Origin: Pestalotiopsis fici W106-1 | Taxonomy: Eukaryota; Ascomycota; Sordariomycetes; Amphisphaeriales; Sporocadaceae | DNA length: 64,000 bases | NCBI RefSeq assembly: GCF_000516985.1 | Contig: NW_006917099.1 | Coordinates: forward strand, 1,318,685 to 1,382,684 | Reading direction: 5' to 3' | Shown here: positions 1 to 10,080 of the stretch, piece after piece | How the letters are laid out: each line of letters starts with the position of its first letter | How positions within the stretch are numbered: the first letter of the stretch is position 1 | Translations under genes and position numbers: made by a program | The notes under the pieces: generated by a model | What the model was told of the DNA's origin: nothing | The model's input: the letters and a program-made list of their open reading frames with translations, nothing else | The model's database searches: none

Positions 1-499
1 AGCTGCAGATCCTGGGCAGGACCCCAGACCCCAGACCAATTCACCAATATGCAAGGTTTGCACATTCACTGTCACACGGCGCAACATTTCCCGCGGCACG
101 AAGCAGAGTTCTTCAAAGTTGACCGATCCCCAATCCAACCTTGGACACAATGACACGGAAGGATTATACCATGAGAATGGCGGCTCGAACAGGCCTTGGG
201 TGAGAATGAGCAATGGAAGTAGTGCCATACATAACCATGCTGATCATGATCGTCAAAGCTACGAGATGGCACATCATCCCTAAAGTCTCGGTGATGCGAG
301 GCGGGCACCAAGGTCGATAGTGGCTCGGAAGAGAATATACCGGAACGTGATGTGATTGTTCATGGAATTGTCAAACTCCAGCATTGAAATGTCCCCTCAA
401 ACATGATATATGATGAGGACTTTTTGAGAAAAGCATAGTGCCAGTGTCGTGAGCTTGGCTGACTGACACGGAGGCAAATTATGTGGCCCAACTGAGCAT
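1..499. other. No recognisable gene
   Basis: I see no supported coding region here. Short frames occur on both strands, none with a family signature. It may hold the unrecognisable front of the decayed regulator that follows. Confidence 0.5.
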
Positions 500-2202
500 A
501 TTGCCACTTGGGCGGACAGCCCGACGAAGCTCCCAAATATCTTGGGCGTTAAGGCATTCTTCGAATAGTCCGCTTTGTATCCACTATATCTTATGGGAAG
601 CGAGCAATCGTCTTGACTGGTCGTCGATGGCGTTGCTATGCTCCTCATAGATCGTTTCACAACAGTGGCGGTTAACCCTTTGCAGTTCCCATGCTTTACT
701 ACCTTTAATGCGCACCAGACCGTCTCGCCTGGCCACATTGTCGATGACACAGAAGATGGAGGAGTTTGGCAGCCGCAGAACTCATTTCGCGATCAAGAGC
801 CCCTTTGTCAATCGCCGAATACCCGCCACATAAATCGTACATGACCACAAACTTCAAGCATTTCATCAAGTTGTGTGAAATCATTCAAATTATCATTATG
901 CGCCTTTACGTGGGACGGCCACGACATTTGGGGATCGGTCGTTTTATTCAATCTATGCGGGCTAAATTGAACGATTGGTTTGACAGCTTGCCGGCAGAGA
1001 TCAAATTGGACACTGCCCTCCTCCAAACATATTTGCCAGCAAGTAAGTCTATTCCTTCCATCTATATAGACAAAATTTGTGAGCGGACTAATACTAATCT
1101 GCCATTAGTCTGCTCTATCGAGCCAGCTAGATTCTTCTCTACCGCATATTCATCCCAAACATTCTCCCTGCCCCCACTGCCGCCCCCATCAACCTCATGT
1201 ACCAGGCCTCGAGAGCCTGTACCACAAAGGCAGAGGAGACACAGGCTCCTCGGACTTTACTCCAAGTCATTTGTTTTGCAAAACATGACCTACATCATGA
1301 CATGGAGCATTGTGAGTTTAAAATCTCTGTTTGCATGATTAGTCCATAAGCGACTCTCACTCGACTGACAAGAATGGGTGTAACAGTATTCTGCCGCCAA
1401 CATTAATGAGGTTGACTTTCTTGGTAATGACACTGATATTACTGCGCCTGGTGCGAGGCTCAGCATGTCCATGTACGTGCTGGAACAGTGTATACCGCAA
1501 ATGCCCGGGACAAAGCGTTCGATAGAGATTCTGAAGTATCACCACCTGCCGCGCCCGCGATCGATCGCCAGCACGAAGCACGGCATTTCGAGGTCATTCC
1601 CAGAGTCATCGTCCGTGGCGGACGTCGACGAGGATGGCGCTCGTAAGCTGAGGCGGCCGAGATCAACGTCCATCCAAGTATCGACAACTACGGCACAACA
1701 GCGTGAATCCTTACTCGAAGACGCACAGATGTGTCTGTCGTCGATCATTGACAGTGCACCATCGACGGATTCAGAGAGCCTACTCAGATCGATGTCTTCT
1801 AGTCATGCACAGCAAACAGAAGTTGATATATCCAACGCCGCGGCACCCCTTGCTCTACTGCCTAGCTATAGTGGCCAGAAAATATCATTCGGCTCAGAGG
1901 AGGACCAGATACAAAGCTGGATCCGCGTTGATACGGCCCCCCTGCCCACCGAGGAGTGTCCTGCCGGATCATCCAAGGCTGCCCAACCGCAGACATATCC
2001 CGAAACGGATGATTGGGGCACACTGTATTCGCTGCTTACGGTTCAAGACGTACCCGATGTAGACACCATGTTTGCAGCAAATGGCCTCGAACAGACAGAT
2101 CTCAGCCAGGGTGTCATGGCGGTACCGTCGTTTGTTGAGTCCGAAGTTACAGGTCATCAGATTGATCCTTGGGCTGCGTTTTTTGATGAGAATATGGAGT
2201 GA
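500..2202 (+). pseudogene. Decayed fungal-specific transcription factor (C-terminal part)
   Basis: Pieces of a fungal_trans-type (middle homology) regulator can be followed along the plus strand but not in one frame. Near 530-590 a segment reads ILGVKAFFE and then a stop. Near 640-740 a frame resembles the DRF..V...RPL stretch of the family. Bases 840-1045 encode the helical part with RLYVGRP and LNDWFDSLPAEIKLD. Around 1115-1180 the frame ILLYRIFIPN is interrupted by TAG where the family has Trp. Bases 1415-2202 stay open (about 245 residues from 1465) and give an acidic, Ser-rich tail like an activation domain. No Zn2Cys6 N-terminus is visible upstream. The mix of stops and frame changes argues for a pseudogene; an unusual set of introns is the alternative. 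It may once have regulated the neighbouring FAD oxidoreductase. Confidence 0.55.
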
Positions 2203-3161
2203 CTTTATTCAGTTTTGAATTGATTACCTAGGTAAATGTCAATGCTAAGATTCAATGATTGCAAACATGGCATTATTCAAGACTACCTAGGTAGCTATGA
2301 AATATGTTGCATACATCACTGTAGTGCTTCTGGTGCTTGTGGTGCACCTCACCTGGTCACTCAGCGCAACGGAGGTTCTTCAAGGATCTCGGTGGCCAAA
2401 TCCTCTGAAGCGGCGCTGGCATCAATCATTGTATGACCCTCGAGGCCAGACGAGTTGTACGAGAATTCATATACAGAGTTTAAATTTGTCGGCCGGAACA
2501 GTGAAAGCAGCGGTCAAGTCGACCAGAAGAAACAGCAGATTGCGGAGCAACATTGTGGATCAGGGATGTATTGAGCATAATATTTGGATAAGTTTCTGTT
2601 ACCAAGTCGAATAATGCTGGGCAAAGTGTGTATGGTTACGGCATTTACAAACTCCTAGTGGACTGGCCAACTGCTCCTTTTCAAATTGACTTTGGCAAGA
2701 AACAGGTTATATATTATCACGAGACCTTGGATTCATACATACGACCACAGCTCTTAGGAAACTCGGCATCCCGTCCGCTCTGCCTTAGATAAACTGAGAA
2801 GCGCTGGATTAGTACTCAGATCGGTGACGGCTGGGGAATCCCCAGTGTTGTATGTTTTTGTTTTTTCCACTCACTTTAGAATAGTCATGTGTATAAGATT
2901 GGGAGTCTGGAAACTCGACATGTACAATTAAACGTAATAAACCATCTCCTTGCCAAAGCCGTTGGCCTTTTTGCGATCCAAGGCTGGCCTTTGATTTCTC
3001 CACTACTCTTTCTAGCGACTAGATCAACTTTATCGGGCTCTATCATCGCACATCTCAGTCGTGCCGAAGGGACCAAGGTCATACTCTCCAAATCTGCTCA
3101 TGTCGTGAGCTTTTTACACCCGCAACTGTTTTGAGAGGTACTTCCGGCAGTGCTAATCTTA
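2203..3161. other. Intergenic stretch between the regulator remnant and the FAD oxidoreductase
   Basis: Two TACCTAGGTA palindromes lie near 2226 and 2284. A 105-codon plus-strand frame at 2297-2614 begins with a hydrophobic, signal-peptide-like stretch (MKYVAYITVVLLVLVVHL), but its remainder is low-information and I do not call it a gene. The rest is probably the 3' flank of the minus-strand oxidoreductase. Confidence 0.4.
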
Positions 3162-5073
3162 TCATGTATTCGTCCTGCAAAGCCGGCCATCGTTTAATGG
3201 CTCCCAAACCTCACTACCCACAGCAGTCGGACCCCAGAAAATATGGTCGGGATCATATTTGTTCTTGATGGACAGCAGCTTGGCGTAATTACTACCATAG
3301 AACGTAGTTTGCCAGGCGGGCTGATTGATGTCGGCTTCGTTCAGATATGCGCCGCCTCCGGCTGTGATGTTCTCCAGTGCTGGATTCAACACAGTGGTAA
3401 CAAATTGCTGGTCGACTATATTGGCAGTAAAGTTGTATCGATTATATAATCTATAGCAATTGTTAGACTGCTCCAAAATTTCCATCTGTATCTGGAGGCA
3501 CAGGCCAAAAAAAAAAGAAAACATACGTGCCCAAAAACGCAAGGAACAGCGTTTCTCGCCAAAGTGGATGAACCGAGTTGGGAACAGTCCGTGGCTGACT
3601 GACATCCATTGAGACGCCAGCTAGGACCCCGCCATTATTCGTGATGGACTTGATGGCGTCAACCAAGGAAGAGGCAGATTCATGCGTTGCCACAAGCGAG
3701 CGGGGAATCAGACGACCGCCGAGGTTGACCTCGGAAATGTTCATGTCGGGGTTCAGCGTCAAAAAGGCGTCCTGGAAGGCAGGATAGTCTTGCGTGGACC
3801 AGGCTGTCAAGTAGGGCAAGTCAGAAACAAGAGAACAAAGCAGAGCCACTTTGCCTGAAGCAGACGCCAAGAACAGGAAGCTAGGTATCAAGAAAGAACG
3901 ATACTGACCATAGGGTATTCCACTGTCATTAAGCGCCTTTAATGTAGGCTGCAATAGACTTTGTAGTTCTTGCGCTGTACCGCCTGGAAAGTAGGATTGA
4001 GGCATGAAAAACATGTTTCCTGGCAAGGCTTGCCAGTAAATAGTGACACCGCTAGCTAGGACTGTAGGAAGGTTCTGTAGGAATGTCTGCACAATGTCCC
4101 AGTAGACATCGGAAGAGTCAATAAATGAGAGAGTAGCGCCGGCAGTGGGTGCATCAGGGTGCAGCTTTACGGTCATTGAGAGAACCACGCCATAGGTGCC
4201 GCCACCGCCGCCGGACAAGGCCCAGTAAAGGTCTGAATTGTCTTGTGGCGTTGCCGTCAAGAGTTCGCCTTGGGCTGTGACCACTTCCCACTCAAGCACC
4301 TGGTCGGCTGCCATTCCGAACCGGGACCCCAGCGGGCTGGTGCCGCCGCCCTGTGTGTAACCGCCCGCGATACCGACGGTTGGACAGTCGCCCTCCACCA
4401 TCACATATCCAGATGATTTGGCCAGAGATTGGGCTTCGGCAGCTTGAACACCGGCGCCGACTTTCATAGCTTTGCCCGTGTAGACGGCCGAGTGGTAATC
4501 CAGAATGGACTTGTCCTTGATGTGGTGGGTCCATATAGCGACTGCACCAGCCCCTGTGGACTTTCCCATATAATCGTGGCCCGTATTGCGAATAACCAGA
4601 CGCAAGTTGTTGTCCCTGGCAAACTTGATCGTCTCCTGGTAGTCGGAAGCACAAGACGCGTTGACTACATAGGAGACATAGGCTCCGACGATGCACTGCG
4701 CATCCACAGCCGTAAAGGGATCGCAGCTGTTATTAGCCCAGAAGGCGGCCATGGTGGAATGTGTCGTCTCATCGTGAAACGCGGGCCGGGCCCAGTTGTC
4801 TTGCACGCGGGCACACTCCTCGGCGTCGTGCTCTACTCCCGGGAATGTGTCATGACACGGACTGGCGACGGGGACTGTGGCGATCAGCTTGCCTCCGACG
4901 GTCTTGTTGAAAGCATCCCAGTCGGCCGAGGACGGCCAATCGTCACTACCAGGAAATGCGCGGCATTGTGGCTCACCACGCGAGGCAGCAATCCACATGC
5001 CGCCCAGTATAGTGGCAATGGAGGTCACAGCCACCATCTGGACCCGAGTCCTTGTTAATCCGCCTTTTGCCAT
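3162..5073 (-). CDS. Secreted FAD-binding (berberine-bridge-like) oxidoreductase
   Basis: The protein is a flavoprotein oxidase of the PCMH/BBE family. An N-terminal hydrophobic segment (residues about 10-30) suggests secretion or membrane anchoring. The FAD domain shows RNTGHDYMGKS, with the His used for 8-alpha attachment, and GDCPTVGIAGGY, with the Cys used for a second covalent bond, so a bicovalent flavin is likely. The C-terminal BBE motif NKYDPDHIFWGP is present near the end. A clear intron lies at 3451-3526 (GTATGT...CTAAC...CTATAG) and restores the frame. A second, in-frame intron is likely at 3804-3908 (donor GTCAGT, branch CTGAC, acceptor ACAG); leaving it out joins IPY to AWSTQDYPAFQ, which fits the family better. 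Without that intron the product is about 611 residues, with it about 576. The substrate is unknown; relatives oxidise sugars, alkaloids or secondary metabolites. Confidence 0.88.
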
Positions 5074-6461
5074 GGCGTACGTGAAATTGCAATTCTGTTC
5101 TCAGAAGCACAAGTTATGCCCCGTAGCAATAACAAAAAAGTGTAGAGGAACTACGTTTCGTCCAAATTACCTTGAAGATTGCAAAGGAGGGAGACTCCAT
5201 TTCAGATGGAAAAGCACAAAGGCTGCCCGAATTTTATGTCTTGAAAGAAAGAAAAAGAGGCTAATGCGGCACCGACCAACATGCACCAACAGCATAACAT
5301 ACCAGCCTTTCATGTGCCTCATCTCTTTCTGGCTCCGCAGCATAACGCTGTCATCTTGTTGCCCCCCTACTGGAAATGCCTGTTTGACAATTCTCACCTG
5401 AGCCAATGTAAAGACAACGAAGTGATCGATAGAGCGTAAAAAAGATGTCCGAGTTGATTTAACATCTACAAAGGAGATGTGCTGGAGAGATTTCTGATAT
5501 ACCCTTATGATTACGGGCTACATTACCAGCCCGCTTTGACAGGGCCGTGAAGTTGGACATAACATGGTGCATGGGTTTAGAGCGGTTAGTAATTTGACTC
5601 CACTTGATTACGAGTCTTGAGAAATTTGGTCAAAGTGATTCTGAACTCATCCTTCGACTTTTTACATTACTATCACTTATTCACAGAAATGACTATATCT
5701 GCATAAATGAAGGATGCTTTGACATGACATTTGTCGAAATGACTTGATCGAGGGTGATAACATGCGTGGGGTGATAGCAAGGCAATTCTACAGTCTTTTA
5801 TTCCCATGGAGCTTGCATCATGTGATTATAGTGTAAAATGTACATGATTCCATATCCACTAGAAGAAAGCGATTTATTGCTTTCCACAAAGCTTGAACGA
5901 CTACAAAGAATAACCCAATAATAAAGTGCCATATGCATGGTCTCAATGGACCTCTACAGACAGTGAAAGGTACCACTTACCATAAAAGCCAACATGTATT
6001 CACGGCTATAAACTAACAGCTCATCTCCCCATTCCCATCTTTCCATTTATTAATGCCACCTCAAAATCTTCTTTTCTACTAATATTCCTGAGGCGTTTGG
6101 CCGAGTATGATATGATACCCAAGGTGATTTTGATTCGCTGTACGCACACACACTAGGATAGGTGATAAGAACACCATATGATATGACCTTTGTCTGTTAT
6201 AAGGGCTGCTTTTACTCCAAGGGAAGTAATCCTTGTCCCAAGTTGACCACTTGTACACAAAGAATCAACAAATCTGTCAAATGTACAAGCGCTGGTGAAT
6301 TCTTTGCTGCGCCTCACAGCATTGGGTCCCAGCCGTAATCCGATGGTACCAACAACCGACCCGCATAAGTTTAGGCATCACCCGCGATGTATTTATTTCC
6401 CCGACTTGTCTAGAGACTAGAATCGTTATTTCTAGCGACTCGCACTAATATTAAAGGACTC
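5074..6461. other. Intergenic region, no gene seen
   Basis: About 1.4 kb of moderately AT-rich sequence without a supported ORF. It should contain the promoter of the minus-strand FAD oxidoreductase and that of the plus-strand ankyrin-like gene. A stretch at about 5451-5505 resembles one at 45157-45210 (see findings). Confidence 0.5.
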
Positions 6462-7322
6462 ATGATGGTCGCAGACGCAGTACCATCAATCACGAATGGG
6501 CAAGAGCAATCCGTGCTTGACGCATGCTCGTCAGGGGACATCGTCGCTCTCCAGAAGCTGTTCAACATCCACGGCATTGAGCCTGGTAGTAAGCCAATCA
6601 TCACGCAATGCCTTTACGGCACCTGGTCACGGGTAGAATCTAGAAGCATTCCCAGCTGCATGATACCTACGACAATGGAGCTTCTCGAGAATGCCGTGGC
6701 CGCCAAACAGTTGGCCATGGTCGAATTCATCTTTGAGACTTACCCTTTGTTTGATCTGAGTGAGGGCCAATGTGTCGCCAGTGCTGTGATGGAGCACCCC
6801 GACGCAGCCATACTCAAACGCATCTGTGATCATCAACGTGCTTTTGCTAGCATTTCCATGGATGACCACCTCCACACATTCTTTACTCGGGCTTGTGAAA
6901 AGCCACCAGACCACATTGCTCCGGTGTTGAACATACTCTTGGACTATGATGCCGACATTTCCGATGGTTGGGGCGGGCTTGGTGCTTTATGGGCAGCCAT
7001 ATCTAGAGGCCATTCTGTAGAGGTCATTGAAAAGGTCCTGAAGTGTCATTTGTCACAACATGTTCCGATCCGAAGCAGCCACGCAGAAACAGCCATTGGG
7101 CGCGGTGACGAAGATATCGTTGCGTTGATATTTTCAAATGACCAGATGGAATTCAAAGCCAACCAATCAGCGCGATATGTTGAACAAGCGGATAAAACTG
7201 GGGACAAGGCGATCACTGCCATCGTCCAGCAATGGGTAAACAAGAAGAGCAAGCAACACTTGAGCGCACCAAGGCCGTGGTTGACGAGAACCTGGCAAAA
7301 GCTGCTACGTTCTGGACCTTGA
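6462..7322 (+). CDS. Ankyrin-repeat-like hypothetical protein
   Basis: A single open exon encodes 286 residues starting at an ATG-ATG pair. Successive helix-pair units (LDACSSGDIVALQKLF, LENAVAAKQLAMVEFIF, ALWAAISRGHSVEVIEKVL, AETAIGRGDEDIVALIF) have the spacing and hydrophobic pattern of degenerate ankyrin repeats. No catalytic motif is present, so a protein-binding role is the most that can be said. The C-terminus is basic. Its overall plan, with a short N-terminal helical part followed by weak ankyrin units, resembles the longer gene at 38965-40116, so the two may be paralogues. Confidence 0.7.
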   Translation: MMVADAVPSITNGQEQSVLDACSSGDIVALQKLFNIHGIEPGSKPIITQCLYGTWSRVESRSIPSCMIPTTMELLENAVAAKQLAMVEFIFETYPLFDLSEGQCVASAVMEHPDAAILKRICDHQRAFASISMDDHLHTFFTRACEKPPDHIAPVLNILLDYDADISDGWGGLGALWAAISRGHSVEVIEKVLKCHLSQHVPIRSSHAETAIGRGDEDIVALIFSNDQMEFKANQSARYVEQADKTGDKAITAIVQQWVNKKSKQHLSAPRPWLTRTWQKLLRSGP

Positions 7323-7556
7323 TGATGGAAAAGCGAGGTGATGGAGGGCCCGTGATGGACGTTAACCTTTCCTGCTAGGACCAAAACATATAGCAGCACC
7401 ACTATGGTGGAAATTTCAGTGCATGCTTGGCGGGCTTGGTGCCTACATTAGCACATACCCACCGTGGAACCCACCTTGCCACCACTGAATCAGGCCCGCA
7501 GCTTGGAAGCCAACACAACACGATATAAGTCGTTGTTCGGCTGGCTTTACTCCTCC

Positions 7557-9248
7557 ATGTCCCAAGCCTTGGAGATCCTAACCTCACCAGTTGTCGACAT
7601 GGCCGTGCTCACGTTGAAGAACTTGCCGCCTGAGATTATCTCGACCGTCTGCTCACACCTGCCTAACCGCGACATCAAAAACCTGCGCTTGACTAACAGG
7701 GGCGTATGCAGCACGGCACGCCTGCGTCTCGACAGGGTCTTCTTGTCTCCCAACCCGTGCAATATTGACGTCCTGAAAGCCGTCGCAGATCACCCCGTAT
7801 TTAGCAAGGCCATTGCAGAAATTATCTGGGATGATGCGAGGCTCGTAAATGGGCCTCAGGGCGGCGATTCCAACGACGAAGACAACGAATGGGATGATGG
7901 CTCTGAGCCGGAAGATGATCCACCGGAGGGCTGTCCTGCTTGGTATGCCAGAGCCTGTCGTGATAACAACGAATGGATCGAGATTCGCGTCGGGGACGAT
8001 ATCCCGCGTCCATCTCAGGTCTCTCGAATGCGCCAGGTGGAGGAGCAGATGCCACTCAATCTAGCCTGGGAGTACTATGAACAGCTCTTGTTACAGCAGG
8101 AGGAAATCCTGCAGTCAGAGGCCGACATCAAGGCTCTTCACTACGGTCTGGAGCGTTTCCCGTCCCTCAAGAGAATCACCATAACTCCTGCCGTTCACGG
8201 CCTTTTGTATGAGCCAGCATACGAGACTCCCATGATCCGGTCATCCCCCTACGGATTCAACTACCCGATACCACGCACCTGGCCGCTCGGCGACTATGGC
8301 GGACCTGTTGGCGGCGACCCTTTCGAGCTGCCGCCTTGGAATGAGACGGATCAGTCTCCATATCGGGGATTCAACTGCGTGCTGCGCGAGCTGGCGACGA
8401 ATGAACACCACGTCTCGGAATTTGTTATCGATGTCTGCACGCTAAGGACGGGAATAAACTATCGAATCTTTGACGACCCGTCTTGCGTTCAGTACCAACA
8501 GCTCACTAAGCTACTGCGCCGACCCGGGTTTCGCCGCCTTGATCTTCACCTGAATGCCGACGGAGACTATTGGAGGAATTGGACCTGCCTGCGTGACGAC
8601 CACCTGCATCGTGCGCTAAGCGAAGCAAAAGACTTGAGACATTTCACTTTTGACGCTTTCCACGATGACATGCAATACGATCAGTGCGTCGACAGGGGGA
8701 CTCCTGAATCCCGAGCCGTGTTTACGCCACTACGGACTTTTCTGCCTCTAGACCGGTGGGAGAGACTGCAGCACCTTGGCCTGTCCAACCTCCTTGTCCG
8801 CCAGGATGATCTGTTGTCGGCCGTGAACGAGCTCCCGTCTACCTTGACCTCGCTCGAGCTAAGCTTTCTCACCTTTCTTGACGGCGGAAGCTATCACGGT
8901 TTTTTCGAAGACCTGCGCCAGAGTTCCAGCTGGCGTGCACGATCTCCAAGACCCAAGATCATAACCAATCACCGCAAAGACGAGACCTATCGATACTTTC
9001 ACGTCGAGGACCAGGCCTACGAATTCTTATATAATGAGGGGGAGAACCCCTTTTCTGTGCCCCCCAGCTACAGGTGGACGCCTCTCCAGTTGGACGGGGG
9101 CATTTTGCGTGATCCGTTTGATCCCGAACACGATCGCCCATATACCCACGATGCCAACCTGATGCGTCTGGGCATAATCAAGGGGCAAGATTCAATGATT
9201 GAAACGTATGAATGGTTGCAACGCAGAAAGCAAGAGGGCAAGGTATGA
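7557..9248 (+). CDS. F-box domain protein
   Basis: A single-exon frame of about 563 residues. The F-box lies near residues 18-60: LKNLPPEIISTVCSHLPNRD followed by IKNLRLTNRGVCSTARLRL, the usual LP.E....I...L....L..LR.TN pattern. After it come an acidic Asp/Glu segment and a long leucine-containing region without clear repeats (RRLDLHL, HLGLSNLLV, LTSLELSFLTF), as in fungal F-box proteins that recruit substrates to an SCF ubiquitin ligase. The frame stays open upstream, but its first ATG is 7557; 7599 is an alternative start directly before the F-box. It ends only about 35 bp before a truncated chitinase remnant on the same strand. Confidence 0.82.
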   Translation: MSQALEILTSPVVDMAVLTLKNLPPEIISTVCSHLPNRDIKNLRLTNRGVCSTARLRLDRVFLSPNPCNIDVLKAVADHPVFSKAIAEIIWDDARLVNGPQGGDSNDEDNEWDDGSEPEDDPPEGCPAWYARACRDNNEWIEIRVGDDIPRPSQVSRMRQVEEQMPLNLAWEYYEQLLLQQEEILQSEADIKALHYGLERFPSLKRITITPAVHGLLYEPAYETPMIRSSPYGFNYPIPRTWPLGDYGGPVGGDPFELPPWNETDQSPYRGFNCVLRELATNEHHVSEFVIDVCTLRTGINYRIFDDPSCVQYQQLTKLLRRPGFRRLDLHLNADGDYWRNWTCLRDDHLHRALSEAKDLRHFTFDAFHDDMQYDQCVDRGTPESRAVFTPLRTFLPLDRWERLQHLGLSNLLVRQDDLLSAVNELPSTLTSLELSFLTFLDGGSYHGFFEDLRQSSSWRARSPRPKIITNHRKDETYRYFHVEDQAYEFLYNEGENPFSVPPSYRWTPLQLDGGILRDPFDPEHDRPYTHDANLMRLGIIKGQDSMIETYEWLQRRKQEGKV

Positions 9249-9282
9249 AGCTATGGAAATCTCTAATATGCGAGACTATTTC

Positions 9283-10015
9283 CAGAGATTATGCAAATTC
9301 TGGCAGACACGGGTGCCAAAGCCTATACCGATACCGACGCCGCTGTCAAGTATTTGACTTATGGAAACCAGAGCTGGGTATCGTAAGTGACAATCAACCC
9401 TTTAAAAGCGCCCATGGACTTACAAGTTCAAGATATGATGATGCCGAAACATTTGCGGTTAAAATCGAGTATGCTGAGTAGCTACGACTCGGTGGCTTGA
9501 TGGCCTGGGTGGTCGATCTCGACGACGCCAGTCTGACGGCACTCTCGGCCATGTCGGGAGTGGTGTCTAAATCGGGGGTTGACTTTTCCCTGGTTCCTCT
9601 TGAATATCTCTATCCAGACTCAGTATATCCCTCGGGAAACTCGACAAAGTACGGACTGGTCAATTTTGGAGGAAGCGCCTCCGAAGGATCCATGGACCCG
9701 AGTAGGACCGGCTTTGGGTTCATGCTCGTTGCTGGTGACTCATATGCTGTTTCCAACCTGAAGAAACGTGACGGCGAAGCGGAACCTTCTAGTTACCCCA
9801 TACTTTTTAATGATTGTGCTGATCATTACTGGCTGTTACAAAGTTGCTCCGCCAGTGTCTACCTGTCAGAGCGCTGCAGGACTGCGTGGGGGTTCCACGT
9901 GGGGGCATACAGATTCGTATATAAGGACCATTGGATCGCCGTACAGGTGGTTCCAACGGCAGGCTTCAGTTGTTTTCTCAATATACCGGTGCCCATTACT
10001 CTATCGTTCCAGTGA
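9283..10015 (+). pseudogene. Truncated GH18 (subgroup C) chitinase remnant
   Basis: The region reads as the last third of a GH18 barrel: QILADTGAKAYTDTDAAVKY, then YGNQSWVS, a likely intron with a GTAAGT donor near 9379, then YDDAETFAVKIEYAE, an in-frame TAG at about 9478, and LMAWVVDLDDASLTALSAMSG. The same block occurs in the intact chitinase near 33.9-34.1 kb ([28 protein letters not shown]). After it DPSRTGFGFMLVAGD and NLKKRDG match the family's post-barrel region, and then the frame degenerates. The catalytic half with DxxDxDxE is absent. It looks like the 3' piece of a second subgroup-C chitinase, truncated and inactivated. Confidence 0.75.
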
Positions 10016-10080
10016 TTCTTACACTACCTGCACCCCGCGATGGCTCCAATAGATACTGCTATTGTATATTTAGCATTTGT

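Noticed and set aside
2297..2614. Small ORF with hydrophobic N-terminus
   Set aside because: The signal-peptide-like start is suggestive, but the remaining 75 residues show no conserved pattern, and no splice or promoter evidence supports it.
4429..5058. 209-codon plus-strand frame opposite the FAD oxidoreductase
   Set aside because: It is antisense to a well-supported domain-bearing exon, has no family features, and its openness follows from codon bias of the real gene.
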